From contig JABCZJ010000015.1 in assembly GCA_013289715.1 (NCBI GenBank), positions 62,001-126,000 of the forward strand: a DNA stretch of 64,000 nt, written 5' to 3'. Both the position numbers and the translations under genes were made by a program. Shown here piece after piece: positions 42,519 to 52,071 of the stretch. This stretch comes from Acidobacteriota bacterium. Lineage in GTDB: Bacteria; Acidobacteriota; Terriglobia; Acidiferrales; UBA7541. Position 1 is the stretch's first letter. Every line of letters starts with the position of its first letter. Under the pieces are notes generated by a model that saw only the letters and a program-made list of their open reading frames with translations, ran no database searches and was not told where the DNA came from.

Positions 42519-43226
42519 CTACTGGGAATAAACGGCGGAGTGCTCTGCGCAGATTCGTTGAAAGACAGGACCCTGTTCTTTGCCGCGAAAGCGTTCGATC
42601 GGATATCCGCACAGGCTGTCTACGTTGTACGTGGATGCAAGTTCGTTCCAGAGCCGCTCCATTTCAAAAGCGGCTTCCGCTTTGCCTTCGGCGTGCAGCA
42701 GCGCGGCACATTCTCCACAAACCGCGACGCGAGGATGCTTTCCCGTAGCCGCGTTGAGGGCGGTCGAAAGGAAATCGCTCGCAGCTTTTACAAATCGCTC
42801 CGCGTCGGGCTCGCCATTCGTAAGAAATGTCGAAAGCACGTCGGAGGGTTCCAAAGCAACGTAGCTTCCCCGTTCCATGGCGTCAGAAACATCGCAACCT
42901 TCCGACTCTAATTTCCGGCGGAGGCTGTTGCGATGTGAGGCGGTCATAACAACTATGACTGCATCACCATTTGCCAGAGCGGTGCGGATAAAACCGGTGT
43001 AGCGAATGAGAAAGGGCGCGTCATCGCCGTAGAATTCAACTTCGTGGGAACGGCCGAATGGTTTATCCCGCATGAAGGGCCGTCGAGAGATTTCAATGCC
43101 TTCCTCAATGCGTGGCCGAACGGGAGCTTGCGAGCCCAGAACGCCGGTGAAATCGTGACTGGCCAGGAGAGCGCTCACAAATCTTTCTCCCGACATCACC
43201 GTCAGTCGAATGAGTGAGACCTTCAT
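42519..43226 (-). CDS. MEDS-domain sensory protein (DcmR-like)
   Basis: A 235-residue cytosolic protein. Residues about 55-225 form a MEDS domain: SHEVEFYGDDAPFLIRYTGF, LANGDAVIVVMTASHRNSLR, RVAVCGECAALLHAEGKAEA and WNELASTYNVDSLCGYPI, with the late ICAEHSAVYSQ. MEDS (DcmR sensory) proteins act as ligand or redox sensors, often beside histidine kinases, and have a RecA-like fold. It diverges from the cytochrome c gene. A degenerate TGTCA-type site lies between them. Confidence 0.82.
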   Translation of the reverse strand: MKVSLIRLTVMSGERFVSALLASHDFTGVLGSQAPVRPRIEEGIEISRRPFMRDKPFGRSHEVEFYGDDAPFLIRYTGFIRTALANGDAVIVVMTASHRNSLRRKLESEGCDVSDAMERGSYVALEPSDVLSTFLTNGEPDAERFVKAASDFLSTALNAATGKHPRVAVCGECAALLHAEGKAEAAFEMERLWNELASTYNVDSLCGYPIERFRGKEQGPVFQRICAEHSAVYSQ

Positions 43227-43256
43227 GCGGGCTATTGCGCCAGTCCGCTACAAAAC

Positions 43257-43270
43257 TGTAACTTTTGCCA
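43257..43270. promoter_or_regulatory. TGTCA-N4-TGACA-like palindrome (degenerate)
   Basis: TGTAA-CTTT-TGCCA, two mismatches, in the divergent space between the MEDS gene and the cytochrome c gene. Confidence 0.35.
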
Positions 43271-43374
43271 ATGCACAGCATTCTTAAGATGAAGTACATA
43301 GTTCGCGAGGCTTTCCACGGAAACTACTTTTTTTCTGAGACGTTCTGTTCATCGTGAGCGGGAAGGCGTGTTAG

Positions 43375-43794
43375 ATGAAAAATCCCCCAAGAATTTTTCA
43401 ATTGTTGATGCTAGCGGCCACGTTTTCATTGGTAAGCACACTCGCGTTATCTCAAAGCGCGCCGAATCCAGCCGGTTGGTACACCGCTGCGCAAGCCGTG
43501 AACGGCGCCAAGGCGTACCAGAAAACCTGTGCCAGTTGCCACCGTGCCGCGCTGCAAGGCGGGATGGGCCCTGCACTTGTCGGCAGGCAATTTTGGCTCA
43601 CGTACGCCGGCAAGAAAGTTTCAACGCTATGGTCTGCGGTGCACACGACGATGCCGATGACGGCGCCTGGCTCGGTCTCAGCCAGGAATTCGATCAATAT
43701 CATGGCATTCCTGCTGCAGAAAAACGGTGTACCCGCCGGCACCACACCGCTCAACGATACTGCGGATTTGTCGAAGGCGCTTCCAGCGAATTAG
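43375..43794 (+). CDS. Periplasmic c-type cytochrome (monohaem)
   Basis: A 139-residue exported class I cytochrome c. The signal peptide ends near LALSQ. Haem is bound at CASCH (in YQKTCASCHRAALQGGMGPA). The likely distal Met is in HTTMPMTAPGS, and a terminal helix reads INIMAFLLQKNGVPAG. The domain matches the C-terminal domain of the following NapC-like gene over its whole length. It probably passes electrons in the periplasm, with the NapC-like protein as donor. GGAAGG lies upstream of the ATG. Confidence 0.87.
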   Translation: MKNPPRIFQLLMLAATFSLVSTLALSQSAPNPAGWYTAAQAVNGAKAYQKTCASCHRAALQGGMGPALVGRQFWLTYAGKKVSTLWSAVHTTMPMTAPGSVSARNSINIMAFLLQKNGVPAGTTPLNDTADLSKALPAN

Positions 43795-43889
43795 TGGATC
43801 GCATCCGAGTGCACTGAATCAAGGCGTGCAGGGGATCCGCGAAAGGCGGCCGCTGATCGGCAAGTACTGCGATTCGTGGGGAGAGTCCG

Positions 43890-44825
43890 ATGTCCAGTGA
43901 CGACTCGCGCGGGGTGCGCGCATCGGGAGCGCGAAGAATTCTCGGCTGGCGTCGCGTTGTTTGGCTTGCTTCGTTGGCTTTGGTTTTCGTATTTCTCGGT
44001 GCGGTCCTCGCGGCGTTGACCAATCAGGCGGTCATCTGGTCAAGCTCGGACAGATTCTGCGGAACGACTTGCCACTCGATGACGTGGGCCTCCGAGGCGT
44101 ACCACCATAGCACGCATTACATTAATAATGTGGGCGTTCGCGCCAGTTGCGGCGAATGCCACATTCCCTACGACTCAGGCCATGCCACCGCAGAAGAATA
44201 TTTGAAGCTGCTCTTGTTCAAGGCCGACCGTGGAGTCAAAGATTTCTGGTACGAATCGCAGAAGGGCATCGCCACCAAAGAAGAGTGAGAGAAACGCCGG
44301 CCTGCTCTGAGCGAGAATTTTGAAAATTATCTCACCCAGCACAACTACGTCACCTGCCGTGGCTGCCACTCTCTGTTGTCGTTCGGAGGTCCCAACAGCC
44401 ATATGAAGCTCGTCATTCATCAGGGCATAGTAAAAGCGGGCAGCTACAATTGTCTCGAGTGTCACGCGAACATCGGCCACCTCTACCTGCAACCGTCCTC
44501 CAAGGCGGACGGCTGGTACTCGGTGCAGCAGGCGGCCGCCGGCAAGAAGCTTTTTGATGATTCGTGCTCCGGTTGTCACGGCGTAAGGCTGCAAGGCGGC
44601 GCTGGACCGGCACTTAGCGGCGTGACCTGGAAGCAAAAATTCGGCGGCGCAAAACTTTTGACGGTGTGGGGAGAAATTAAAGGCCCAATGGCGGACTATG
44701 CGGGTAAAACCTTAACGACACAGGAATCCCTCGATATTCTGGCTTACCTGTTACAGCAAAACGGCCTCGCCGCAGGTAATTATCCTCTCACTGACACTCG
44801 GGAACTCTCCGACGGCCTTCCATAA
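43890..44825 (+). pseudogene. NapC/NirT-cytochrome c fusion interrupted by TGA
   Basis: One continuous frame of 311 codons is split by TGA at 44286-44288. The first part (132 aa) has a membrane anchor (VVWLASLALVFVFLGAVLAA) and haem sites CGTTCH and CGECH of a NapC/NirT quinol dehydrogenase. After the TGA, the frame continues with EKRRPALSENFENYL and haem sites CRGCH and CLECH. It then has a class I cytochrome domain with CSGCH, like the gene before it. In relatives a Trp (TGG) is expected where TGA stands (KEE-W-EKRRP). It is either a recent nonsense mutation or a read-through gene. Without read-through only a two-haem anchor would be made. Confidence 0.8.
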
Positions 44826-45354
44826 AAGTGGCGCCGCGCGGCAGGCGACGACGAAGGCTGCATTCGCCGAACTGGAAGTTAAGGTGAAGAAACACCAAGC
44901 CAAACTGCGGAGGGACTACGCGCGGAAACGCAAACACGCGATCGCACGCCAACGGATCGTCGCCGGATCCGGATCGACTGACCTACCTCGTTTTTGACCG
45001 AGTTCGGTAATTCTGTCATTTCTGACAATAGGCATTGCCGCGCCAAATCTCTAATATCGCCATCGTTACGCATAAGGAGAGCCAATCCCAGTCATGGCGT
45101 CCGACGCAATAAGTGGGGCCGGGATTGGATTCAGTACCGTCCTCATGAGGGCTCCCGGGCCTCCCCCGGGCTTATGAGTGCGGTTCCGATGCCCGCGCTC
45201 AACTTGGCGGCGGCTGGTTCCCTCGCAACACCCCAGCCGCCGTTCAGGTGCAGCCGGCGTCCCGTCGGCCATCAGTGAATTTCTTAGACGAGTTCAACGC
45301 ATTCGCCGATTTCGAAATTGCGAACAAGGAATTGGCGGCGCGAAAGGAGAAGAA
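44826..45354. other. Intergenic stretch with one operator
   Basis: No supported gene in 530 bp. It holds the palindrome at 45014 and nothing else that I can assign. Confidence 0.45.
45014..45027. promoter_or_regulatory. TGTCA-N4-TGACA palindrome (e)
   Basis: TGTCA-TTTC-TGACA, perfect, identical in spacer to site h at 57869. The next gene start (DUF4136) is 330 nt downstream. Confidence 0.55.
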
Positions 45355-45867
45355 ATGAAAACTAAGATGCTCGCACTAACGGCCCTTCTCTGCTGCATCC
45401 CTTCGGCAGCCTCCGCGCAAAACGTTTACGTGAATTCCAGTCCCAATGCGAATTTCTCCAGTTACCACACGTATGCTTGGGGCCAGAACCAGAATCCAAA
45501 CCAGATCGCCAGTTCGTTCCTGGCGCAGGAAGCGCAGAGCCAGATCAACACGCAATTGCAGAGCAAGGGCCTGCACATGGTGCAAGAAAACCAAAATCCC
45601 GACTTGGTCGTCATCATCAGCGGTGGGATGAAAACGCAAACTTCCTACAACGCATGGGGCATGCGCGGTTTCGGCGGAGGTATGGGCGGGATCACTCCGG
45701 AGCAGAACGTGATCGGAACGTTGATCGTGGATATTTACGACGTGAAAGCCAAAGAATTGGCCTGGCGCGCGATCGGTCAAAACACACTGAACGAAAGCAA
45801 CTCGCAGAAAAACATGCAGATGGTGGACAAAGCTGTCGCCAAGATGTTTAAGAAATACCCGTCCTGA
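45355..45867 (+). CDS. DUF4136 family envelope protein
   Basis: A 170-residue exported protein. The signal peptide is MKTKMLALTALLCCIPSAAS-AQ. The DUF4136 domain starts VYVNSSPNANFSSYHTYAW and continues with IASSFLAQEAQSQINTQLQS, NPDLVVIISGG, VIGTLIVDIYDVKAKELAWR and MVDKAVAKMFKKYP. Relatives are mostly lipoproteins; here no lipobox Cys follows the signal. AAAGGAG precedes the ATG. It lies 54 bp before the DUF3300 gene, in the same direction. Confidence 0.87.
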   Translation: MKTKMLALTALLCCIPSAASAQNVYVNSSPNANFSSYHTYAWGQNQNPNQIASSFLAQEAQSQINTQLQSKGLHMVQENQNPDLVVIISGGMKTQTSYNAWGMRGFGGGMGGITPEQNVIGTLIVDIYDVKAKELAWRAIGQNTLNESNSQKNMQMVDKAVAKMFKKYPS

Positions 45868-45921
45868 AGCAGATCCAAGTTGTTGAGGCAGCGAAATTAG
45901 AAACCCAAGGGAGGAAACCAT

Positions 45922-47337
45922 ATGGGCGGCATAGCGCGAGTGAAACAAGGTGTCTCTCTTGGGCTAAGCGTCCTGTTGGTCTTCGGCATCGGTCCCGGAG
46001 CCACATCAGGCATGGCCTATCAGAGCTCGGGAACCACAGCGACCGCCACGTCGGCCTCTGGTTATCCAGGGCAGGGGGTGGCGGCAACCGCCGAGGAACT
46101 GCAGGCCGTCGTTGCGCCAATCGCTCTTTACCCGGATGCGCTGGTAGCGCAGATCTTGAGTGCCGCTACCTTTCCCGACCAGGTTGCTATTGCCAGCTAC
46201 TGGATTGGGCAGAACAAGGGTCTTGCCGGCAGCGCACTCGTGGCAGCGGTTGATAAAGAAACCTGGGATTCCAGTGTCAAAGCGCTCACCCAGTTTCCAT
46301 CCGTGCTAAACAACATGGCGCAAAACCTTTCGTGGACCTCGGAACTCGGTGAGGACTACCACAACCAGCAGGCCGAAGTAATGACGGCCATCCAGACGTT
46401 GCGCGCCAAAGCGAAAGCAGCCGGCAATCTGAAAACTACTCCGCAGGTTACGGTGGTACAGCAGTCGCCGCAGGTCATAGTGATCCAGCCGACAAATCCC
46501 CAGGTCGTTTATGTTCCGGAATATAACCCAACGGTCGTTTATGGCTACCCCTACGTAGTTCCCGCGTATACCCCTCCTCCTTCTACTGGTGCTGTGGTTG
46601 CTGCGGGCGTTATTGGGTTCGGACTCGGGATCGCTGTCGGCGCCATGATGAGCGGCGGATGCTGCGGCTGGGGATACAGCGCTTGGGGTTGCCATTGGAA
46701 TGGAAGTTACGGGGCCTACTACCACGGCGGTGCCTACTACGGAAACAGCGCGTGGCACGGCGGATATTATGGTTCCAGTGCGTCCGCATACGGAGCCTAC
46801 GGTAGCGCCCACGCTTCGGCTGGCTACAATCCTGCCACAGGCACCTACGCGCGCGGCGCGTCAACCTCGACGGCATATGGCACGCAAAAGGTAGGGCAGG
46901 CGTACAACCCCTACACAGGGGCCTATGGTGCGACCCACCAAGGTTCCAACGCTTATTCGAACTGGGGAAGCTCGACGGTCTCGAAGAACGGGCAGACTGT
47001 TGACACGCAGCATTACTCGGACGCTAACGGAAACGTTGGCACCGCCGAGAGCTCAAATGGGAACCGGTACGCCGCTGCGAACGGCAACGCATACAAGAAC
47101 ACCGGGAGCGGCTGGGAGAAGTCGGGCTCCTCTTCTAATGCCGCACACGGTTGGGGAAGCAGCAGTGGATCGGACTATCACAGCAGCAGCTCATCGTCCG
47201 CATTCAGCGGCTGGGGCAGTCATTCTGGAGGCGACTCTGGCTGGGGTTCCAGATCTTCCAGCGCACAGGGCTGGGGCAGTCGTGGCGGCGGTGGAGGCTG
47301 GGGCGGCCGCAGCGGTGGCGGTGGCTGGCGTCGTTAG
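45922..47337 (+). CDS. DUF3300 family secreted protein with Gly/Ser-rich tail
   Basis: A 471-residue exported protein. After the signal peptide, the DUF3300 domain covers about residues 55-220 (ELQAVVAPIALYPDALVAQI, LSAATFPDQVAIASYWIGQN, VIVIQPTNPQVVYVPEYNPT). A glycine patch with a Cys pair (MMSGGCCGWGYSAWGC) follows. The rest is low complexity: Tyr/Gly/Ala repeats, then Ser/Gly/Trp repeats of the form GWGS. The tail suggests an adhesive or aggregating surface protein. A DUF2950 gene follows 54 bp later, the usual partner of DUF3300. Confidence 0.87.
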   Translation: MGGIARVKQGVSLGLSVLLVFGIGPGATSGMAYQSSGTTATATSASGYPGQGVAATAEELQAVVAPIALYPDALVAQILSAATFPDQVAIASYWIGQNKGLAGSALVAAVDKETWDSSVKALTQFPSVLNNMAQNLSWTSELGEDYHNQQAEVMTAIQTLRAKAKAAGNLKTTPQVTVVQQSPQVIVIQPTNPQVVYVPEYNPTVVYGYPYVVPAYTPPPSTGAVVAAGVIGFGLGIAVGAMMSGGCCGWGYSAWGCHWNGSYGAYYHGGAYYGNSAWHGGYYGSSASAYGAYGSAHASAGYNPATGTYARGASTSTAYGTQKVGQAYNPYTGAYGATHQGSNAYSNWGSSTVSKNGQTVDTQHYSDANGNVGTAESSNGNRYAAANGNAYKNTGSGWEKSGSSSNAAHGWGSSSGSDYHSSSSSSAFSGWGSHSGGDSGWGSRSSSAQGWGSRGGGGGWGGRSGGGGWRR

Positions 47338-47391
47338 GCCTGAAAATGGAAGCCAGGCATCGCGAGAATCGGGAGCGAACGGAGGACTAAA

Positions 47392-48363
47392 ATGTACGAA
47401 CTATTTCGCAATCGTGCGAGTTTCAGATTGCGTCCCCTATTGCTGATGATGAGTGCCGCGGCGTTGTGTTCGGTTTGGGCATGCGGGAACAATGCGCAGC
47501 CTTCTGCCACCCCCTCTACCGCACAGGCCGCTCCGAAAAACTTTGCTTCGCCAGATGACGCGGGAAAGAGCCTGTTCGACGCGGCCAAATCAGGCAATCA
47601 AGATGCGGTTCTGGCAATTTTTGGCCCAGCAAATAAGGGGCTCATTTCCACAGGGGATGCGGCTGAGGACAAAGCTTCGCTTGCCGGATTCGCTCAAGCG
47701 TACCAGGTGATGAACCGGTGGCGGAAACTGGGAGACGGCAGCGAATTGCTTTTGGTCGGTGCTGATAATCAGGCATTCCCGATCCCACTGAAGAGTGCCG
47801 CTGGTCAGTGGTATTTCGACGCGGCTGCTGGAAAAGAGGAACTCATTGCGCGTCGCATCGGCCGCGACGAGATCATCGCCATAGATGCCTGCGCGGCATT
47901 GGCGGACGCCCAAGCGCAGTATTTCGCTCAAAAGCACGGGGGTGTGAAACAGTACGCACAGAAATTCATTAGTGATACCGGCCAGCAGAACGGTTTGTAT
48001 TGGCAATCTCCCGAGAGTTCTGCTCGCAGCCCGCTCGGGCCGCTGGTCGCATTCGCCACCGAAGAAGGAATCTCTCTCACGCCCGATGTCGCCAAGCCCT
48101 TTTACGGTTACTACTTCCGCTGGCTGGATGGTCAAGGTGCCGCGGCCAAAGGCGGTGCGAAGGGATATGTCGTCAATGGAAAAGCGACCGCTGGATTCGG
48201 CTACGTCGCCTACCCGGCGAAATTCGACGATACAGGCGTGCAGACGTTCATCGTCAATCAGGACGGCCTGATCTACGCGAAGAATCTTGGCAGCGATACC
48301 GCCAATCTCGCGAAAGTGATCGCCCAGTTCAATCCAGACAACACCTGGATCGCAATTCAATAA
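47392..48363 (+). CDS. DUF2950 family putative lipoprotein
   Basis: A 323-residue exported protein. The leader ends SVWAC, a possible lipobox with Cys at about residue 27. The DUF2950 domain fills the rest: FASPDDAGKSLFDAAKSGNQ, LAIFGPANKGLISTGDAAED, RIGRDEIIAIDACAALADAQ, LYWQSPESSARSPLGPLVAF, PKFDD-type GFGYVAYPAKFDDTGVQTFI and NQDGLIYAKNLG. The DUF3300-DUF2950 pair is conserved in many Gram-negatives, but its role is unknown. Confidence 0.9.
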   Translation: MYELFRNRASFRLRPLLLMMSAAALCSVWACGNNAQPSATPSTAQAAPKNFASPDDAGKSLFDAAKSGNQDAVLAIFGPANKGLISTGDAAEDKASLAGFAQAYQVMNRWRKLGDGSELLLVGADNQAFPIPLKSAAGQWYFDAAAGKEELIARRIGRDEIIAIDACAALADAQAQYFAQKHGGVKQYAQKFISDTGQQNGLYWQSPESSARSPLGPLVAFATEEGISLTPDVAKPFYGYYFRWLDGQGAAAKGGAKGYVVNGKATAGFGYVAYPAKFDDTGVQTFIVNQDGLIYAKNLGSDTANLAKVIAQFNPDNTWIAIQ

Positions 48364-48459
48364 GTTTCGGCAAGGACCATTCGCAGGAATCGTCAATCAC
48401 TACCGCTCTGCTGCCGCTGAGCGATCCGCACGGCAATCGAGACCAGATGAGCAGAGCGC

Positions 48460-49812
48460 ATGAACTCTAAGCCAGAACGAGCCGGCGAAACTGCCGGGCA
48501 GATGCGCAGCCTGTTTGTGCTTGCTTTCCTCGCACCCATAGCAGGCGCGGCCGCGGGAATACTAGGGGCTCTCTTCCGTCTAGCGCTTGCGCGTGCGGAC
48601 CGTTTGCGCGATGAATTTGTTGTCTGGTCGCATGGCCGGAACATCGTCGGTTTTTTGCTGGTCGTCACGGGTTGCGCTTCGGCAACGGGTATCGCAGCTT
48701 GGCTGGTTCGCCGTTTCTCACCGGACGCGTCCGGAAGCGGCATTCCTCAGGTGGAGGCGGTGCTCGAAGGACGCGTACGGCAAGCGCCTTTTATTCTCAT
48801 TCCGGTGAAGTTTCTCGGCGGTCTGCTCGCAATTGGCGCTGGGCTGGCGCTGGGACGCGAAGGCCCCAGCGTGCAGATGGGCGCAAGCATTGCGCATTTG
48901 GTAGGAAAAATATTCAAGCGCAATTGGCCGGACTGCAGAGTGCTGCTGGCGGCTGGAGCGGGGGCGGGCCTGGCCACCGCTTTCAACGCCCCGGTCGCTG
49001 GCGCGATATTTGTGCTGGAGGAATTAGTGCGTCGATTCGAACCGCGGATTGCGATCGTGGCGCTCGGTGCGTCGTCGACTGCCATTGCGGTTGCTCGCCT
49101 GTTTCTGGGGGACGCACCGGATTTCCACGTCCGCGCACTAGCTTTTCCAAGCAACGGAACGAAGTTTTTATTCTTTGTGCTGGGTGCGTTGTGCGGGCTC
49201 GCGGCTATCGCCTATAACCATGCGATTCTTGGCGCGATCGCGGCGGCCGATAGGTTACGCGGCTGGCCGGTTGAACTGCGCGCCGCGATGATCGGCGCTG
49301 GCATAGGGAGTCTGGCATGGTTCGCGCCGGAGCTAGTTGGCGGCGGCGATCCAATTACCCAACGTACTTTGCAGGGCATCGGCACGCTCGCAATGATTCC
49401 ACTGCTATTTTCGCTACGTTTCGGACTGGGCGCCATTTCATACGCCGCCGCAACTCCCGGAGGTTTATTCGCGCCCCTGTTGGTGTTAGGAGCACAGCTT
49501 GGTCTTTTCTTTGGGCTTGGTTGCCAATTGCTATTTTCGGGCCTCCAGATTCAGCCGGAGGCATTTGCGGTCGTGGGGATGGCGGCTTTTTTTGCTGGAG
49601 TTGTACGCGCGCCGCTTACGGGAATCGCGCTGGTAACCGAGATGACCGGGAACGTTACGATGCTTCTCCCCATGATGGGAGGATGTTTTGCGGCGATGCT
49701 CGTCACCGCCGTACTGCGCAACCCTCCTATATATGACTCGCTGAGCACGCGCGTTCTGCCGGCGAGTCGATCCGATTACCGGGCGCCGGTAGGTAGTTCC
49801 GAACACGCTTAA
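48460..49812 (+). CDS. clcA: ClC-type chloride channel/transporter
   Basis: A 450-residue integral membrane protein with about 12-14 hydrophobic segments. The anion-selectivity motifs are GSGIPQVEAVLEG, GREGPSVQMGASIAH (with the gating Glu) and GGLFAPLLVLGAQLG, with the later GMAAFFAGVVRAPLTGIALV. These place it among ClcA-like H+/Cl- exchangers or channels used in acid resistance. No CBS domain is present. It follows DUF2950 by 96 bp. Confidence 0.92.
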   Translation: MNSKPERAGETAGQMRSLFVLAFLAPIAGAAAGILGALFRLALARADRLRDEFVVWSHGRNIVGFLLVVTGCASATGIAAWLVRRFSPDASGSGIPQVEAVLEGRVRQAPFILIPVKFLGGLLAIGAGLALGREGPSVQMGASIAHLVGKIFKRNWPDCRVLLAAGAGAGLATAFNAPVAGAIFVLEELVRRFEPRIAIVALGASSTAIAVARLFLGDAPDFHVRALAFPSNGTKFLFFVLGALCGLAAIAYNHAILGAIAAADRLRGWPVELRAAMIGAGIGSLAWFAPELVGGGDPITQRTLQGIGTLAMIPLLFSLRFGLGAISYAAATPGGLFAPLLVLGAQLGLFFGLGCQLLFSGLQIQPEAFAVVGMAAFFAGVVRAPLTGIALVTEMTGNVTMLLPMMGGCFAAMLVTAVLRNPPIYDSLSTRVLPASRSDYRAPVGSSEHA

Positions 49813-49917
49813 TTACTCCATTGTCTACGCCATTGAGAATAATGCGCGGCGATTTGGTTTCGGTTCAATATTCGGACGACGGTGTTTGGGCGGAGTCGCT
49901 GGTCGAGGAGAACGAAC

Positions 49918-50541
49918 TTGAATAGATACACGAGATTGATACTAGTTATCTTGGCTGGTTTCTCGATGGCGGGATTCGGATCGACGAAACTGGCCTACTC
50001 CTGGAGAAACACAAACGCTCCGAGCGGCCCGTTCAAGAACATCATGGTTCTCGCGCTAAATGGGCAAGCGGCGAACCGTGCGCAGTTCGAAGACGTGCTG
50101 ACGGCCGCAATCACCAAGTCGGGAGTTCAGGCGGTGCAAAGCTACTCGCTGATACCGCGGCCAAATTTAACGCCCATTGATATGGATCAATTGCGCAACG
50201 TCGTCCAGGGTCAAGGATTTGATGCAGTGCTGGTTTCCCGCATTGTCGCGTATCACAAGACGGTTACCGAAGTTCAGGACCCGATCTTTCCGCTTGAACC
50301 GTATTACGCAACGCTATACGGCTATTACGGGTTTGCGTCTCCGATGGTGTACTCGCCCACCTATCTTCAGACCGAACAGAAGGTGCAGGTGGAAACAAAT
50401 CTCTATGCGACGGCAAAGCCCGAAGGTGTGTTGGTGTGGACCGGAACCAGCGACACAGTGAATCCACGGTCGGTGAACGATGCGATCAACGCGATCGTTA
50501 GGCTGGTGGCTCAAGAATTACAAAAGCAAAACCTGATTTGA
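49918..50541 (+). CDS. Secreted hypothetical protein
   Basis: A 207-residue exported protein. The TTG start has GAGGAG 7 nt upstream; the N-terminus MNRYTRLILVILAGFSMAGF is a signal peptide. The mature domain reads FKNIMVLALNGQAANRAQFE, DVLTAAITKSGVQAVQSYSL, QGFDAVLVSRIV and VETNLYATAKPEGVLVWTGT. The alpha/beta pattern recalls DUF4136/CsgG-like periplasmic domains, so an outer-membrane assembly role is possible but not shown. It converges with the porin gene, 11 bp away. Confidence 0.7.
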   Translation: MNRYTRLILVILAGFSMAGFGSTKLAYSWRNTNAPSGPFKNIMVLALNGQAANRAQFEDVLTAAITKSGVQAVQSYSLIPRPNLTPIDMDQLRNVVQGQGFDAVLVSRIVAYHKTVTEVQDPIFPLEPYYATLYGYYGFASPMVYSPTYLQTEQKVQVETNLYATAKPEGVLVWTGTSDTVNPRSVNDAINAIVRLVAQELQKQNLI

Positions 50542-50552
50542 GTGTGAGCAAT

Positions 50553-52019
50553 TCAGAAAGTCAGATTGACTTGGACGCCGAATACCGCAGATCCAGGGCC
50601 GCTCGTTCCGGTTGGGCGCCAAATATACTGGAAATCGGGAATCACCGTGATATATCGCGCTGGCTGCCACTGATAGTTCGCTTCCAGCATTTTCGCTGCC
50701 GTGGCGGCGGGAATAAAGTTGCTCGTCTTTCCATAGATCCAGGCAACGCTCGAGATGTCACTCTTGCGTTGCTTGATGAGGCCTTGATAACTAAACCCGG
50801 CACCGCCGAACAGCGGCATCGAGCTCACCAGCTGCTTTGCGGAGTACGTACCGGCGGCCCAAACCGTGAGGCCCTCTGTTGTGTCTGCCCCCTCCGGCCG
50901 GTAGACCATCTGCTGTCCAAGGATGAAGACGCCTGAGTTACCTGTGCTGGTCAGATTCCTGAGCGGAAGGGTCGCGAATGCGTTGTTATCCTCGAAGAAG
51001 CCGGCCGTGTATTGGCCTGGCATGCCCTTGTCGTTCGCACTCTGGTTGAATAGATAACTCACTTGGGCCGTCACAAGCGCGCCTTTGTTCCCCTGCTGCA
51101 GCACGAAGACGTTTCCATTGTTTGCGGAGTTTGCATTCGTATTGAAAACTCCTGCTGCAACTTGTACCGCGGGAGTGACGTTGTAAATGGCTTGCGCGCC
51201 CCACTCTAAGCCCGGTGGGGGCCCGACGAAGCTGAGGTCATTGGCAACCAGGGATTCCGGAGTGGAGTCGACGGCACCGCTGACGTAGTTGTTGAAGACC
51301 GGCAGGCTCGCAAAGGTATAGCTGGCGCCGAGGCGGCCCGCTGCTATCGTCAGGTTTCTGTGCAGAAATTTTTCCTGCAAATATATTTCTCCCAGATGCA
51401 CTCCCACGGCGTAGTTGGGATTGAGTGGGAATACGCTGCCGAGATTCGCGGTCAAATTGCTCCCTGTTCCCCACAAATCGGAGAAGTAGAGCGACATACC
51501 TGGAATTTTCAGCAGTTTCTCGAAGTCGACGTCGAGTGCGGTCGTTAGCAGACCGACATAGCCCCAAATTTGATGTGGACCGCCGGTGACATTGGTCTGC
51601 AGGGCCGAGTAATACGAACCACTTGGTGTGATTCCAAGATCTCTTATCTTATCGCGGACACCGTCCCAGCCCTTCGTGAGCGTTTCATCCCAATTATGCT
51701 CCTCATCCTTGCAGCCGAATCTGCGTATGTTCGGATTCGCAGGGTTCGAACACTTCAGTTTTTGCTGATTTGTAGTTGTGGTCGCTGGATTCTGAGCTTG
51801 ACCCGTTGACGGAAGGGGAGCCGAAGTCTGTGCCGAGCTCTGAGCCGAGATCCGAGAGGACAGGCCCGTGGAGGAAGATTCATCTGCCGACGGCGATTGA
51901 GGGTTTCCGTCCGGCACTTGTCGCCCTAAAGCCCAGACTGGCTCGCCGGGAATAACCAGCGTGGACAGGGCAGCGGCCACTGCCAATACGACGTAGCCGC
52001 AGCCAGAACGGGTCGTCAT
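50553..52019 (-). CDS. OprB-like carbohydrate porin
   Basis: A 488-residue outer-membrane protein. A signal peptide (VVLAVAAALSTLVIPGEPVW) and a Ser/Thr/Gln-rich linker (about residues 35-85) precede an OprB-type barrel. The entry is WDETLTKGWDGVRDKIRDLG and ITPSGSYYSALQTNVTGGPH; an interior block is WGAQAIYNVTPAVQVAAGVF. The C-terminus is DFQYIWRPTGTSGP...VQVNLTF. The start at 52019 has AGGGGA upstream; an in-frame ATG at 52160 would add a very basic stretch that merely mirrors the Lys-rich end of the neighbouring PLD gene. Confidence 0.83.
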   Translation of the reverse strand: MTTRSGCGYVVLAVAAALSTLVIPGEPVWALGRQVPDGNPQSPSADESSSTGLSSRISAQSSAQTSAPLPSTGQAQNPATTTTNQQKLKCSNPANPNIRRFGCKDEEHNWDETLTKGWDGVRDKIRDLGITPSGSYYSALQTNVTGGPHQIWGYVGLLTTALDVDFEKLLKIPGMSLYFSDLWGTGSNLTANLGSVFPLNPNYAVGVHLGEIYLQEKFLHRNLTIAAGRLGASYTFASLPVFNNYVSGAVDSTPESLVANDLSFVGPPPGLEWGAQAIYNVTPAVQVAAGVFNTNANSANNGNVFVLQQGNKGALVTAQVSYLFNQSANDKGMPGQYTAGFFEDNNAFATLPLRNLTSTGNSGVFILGQQMVYRPEGADTTEGLTVWAAGTYSAKQLVSSMPLFGGAGFSYQGLIKQRKSDISSVAWIYGKTSNFIPAATAAKMLEANYQWQPARYITVIPDFQYIWRPTGTSGPGSAVFGVQVNLTF

Positions 52020-52071
52020 CCGAAATCCCCTTGTGCGAGTTGGCAAAGCAACTGGCAAAGGTTCGGCAGTC

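Noticed and set aside
44286..44288. TGA as a selenocysteine codon
   Set aside because: The position is Trp in relatives, not a redox residue, and no obvious SECIS-like hairpin follows.
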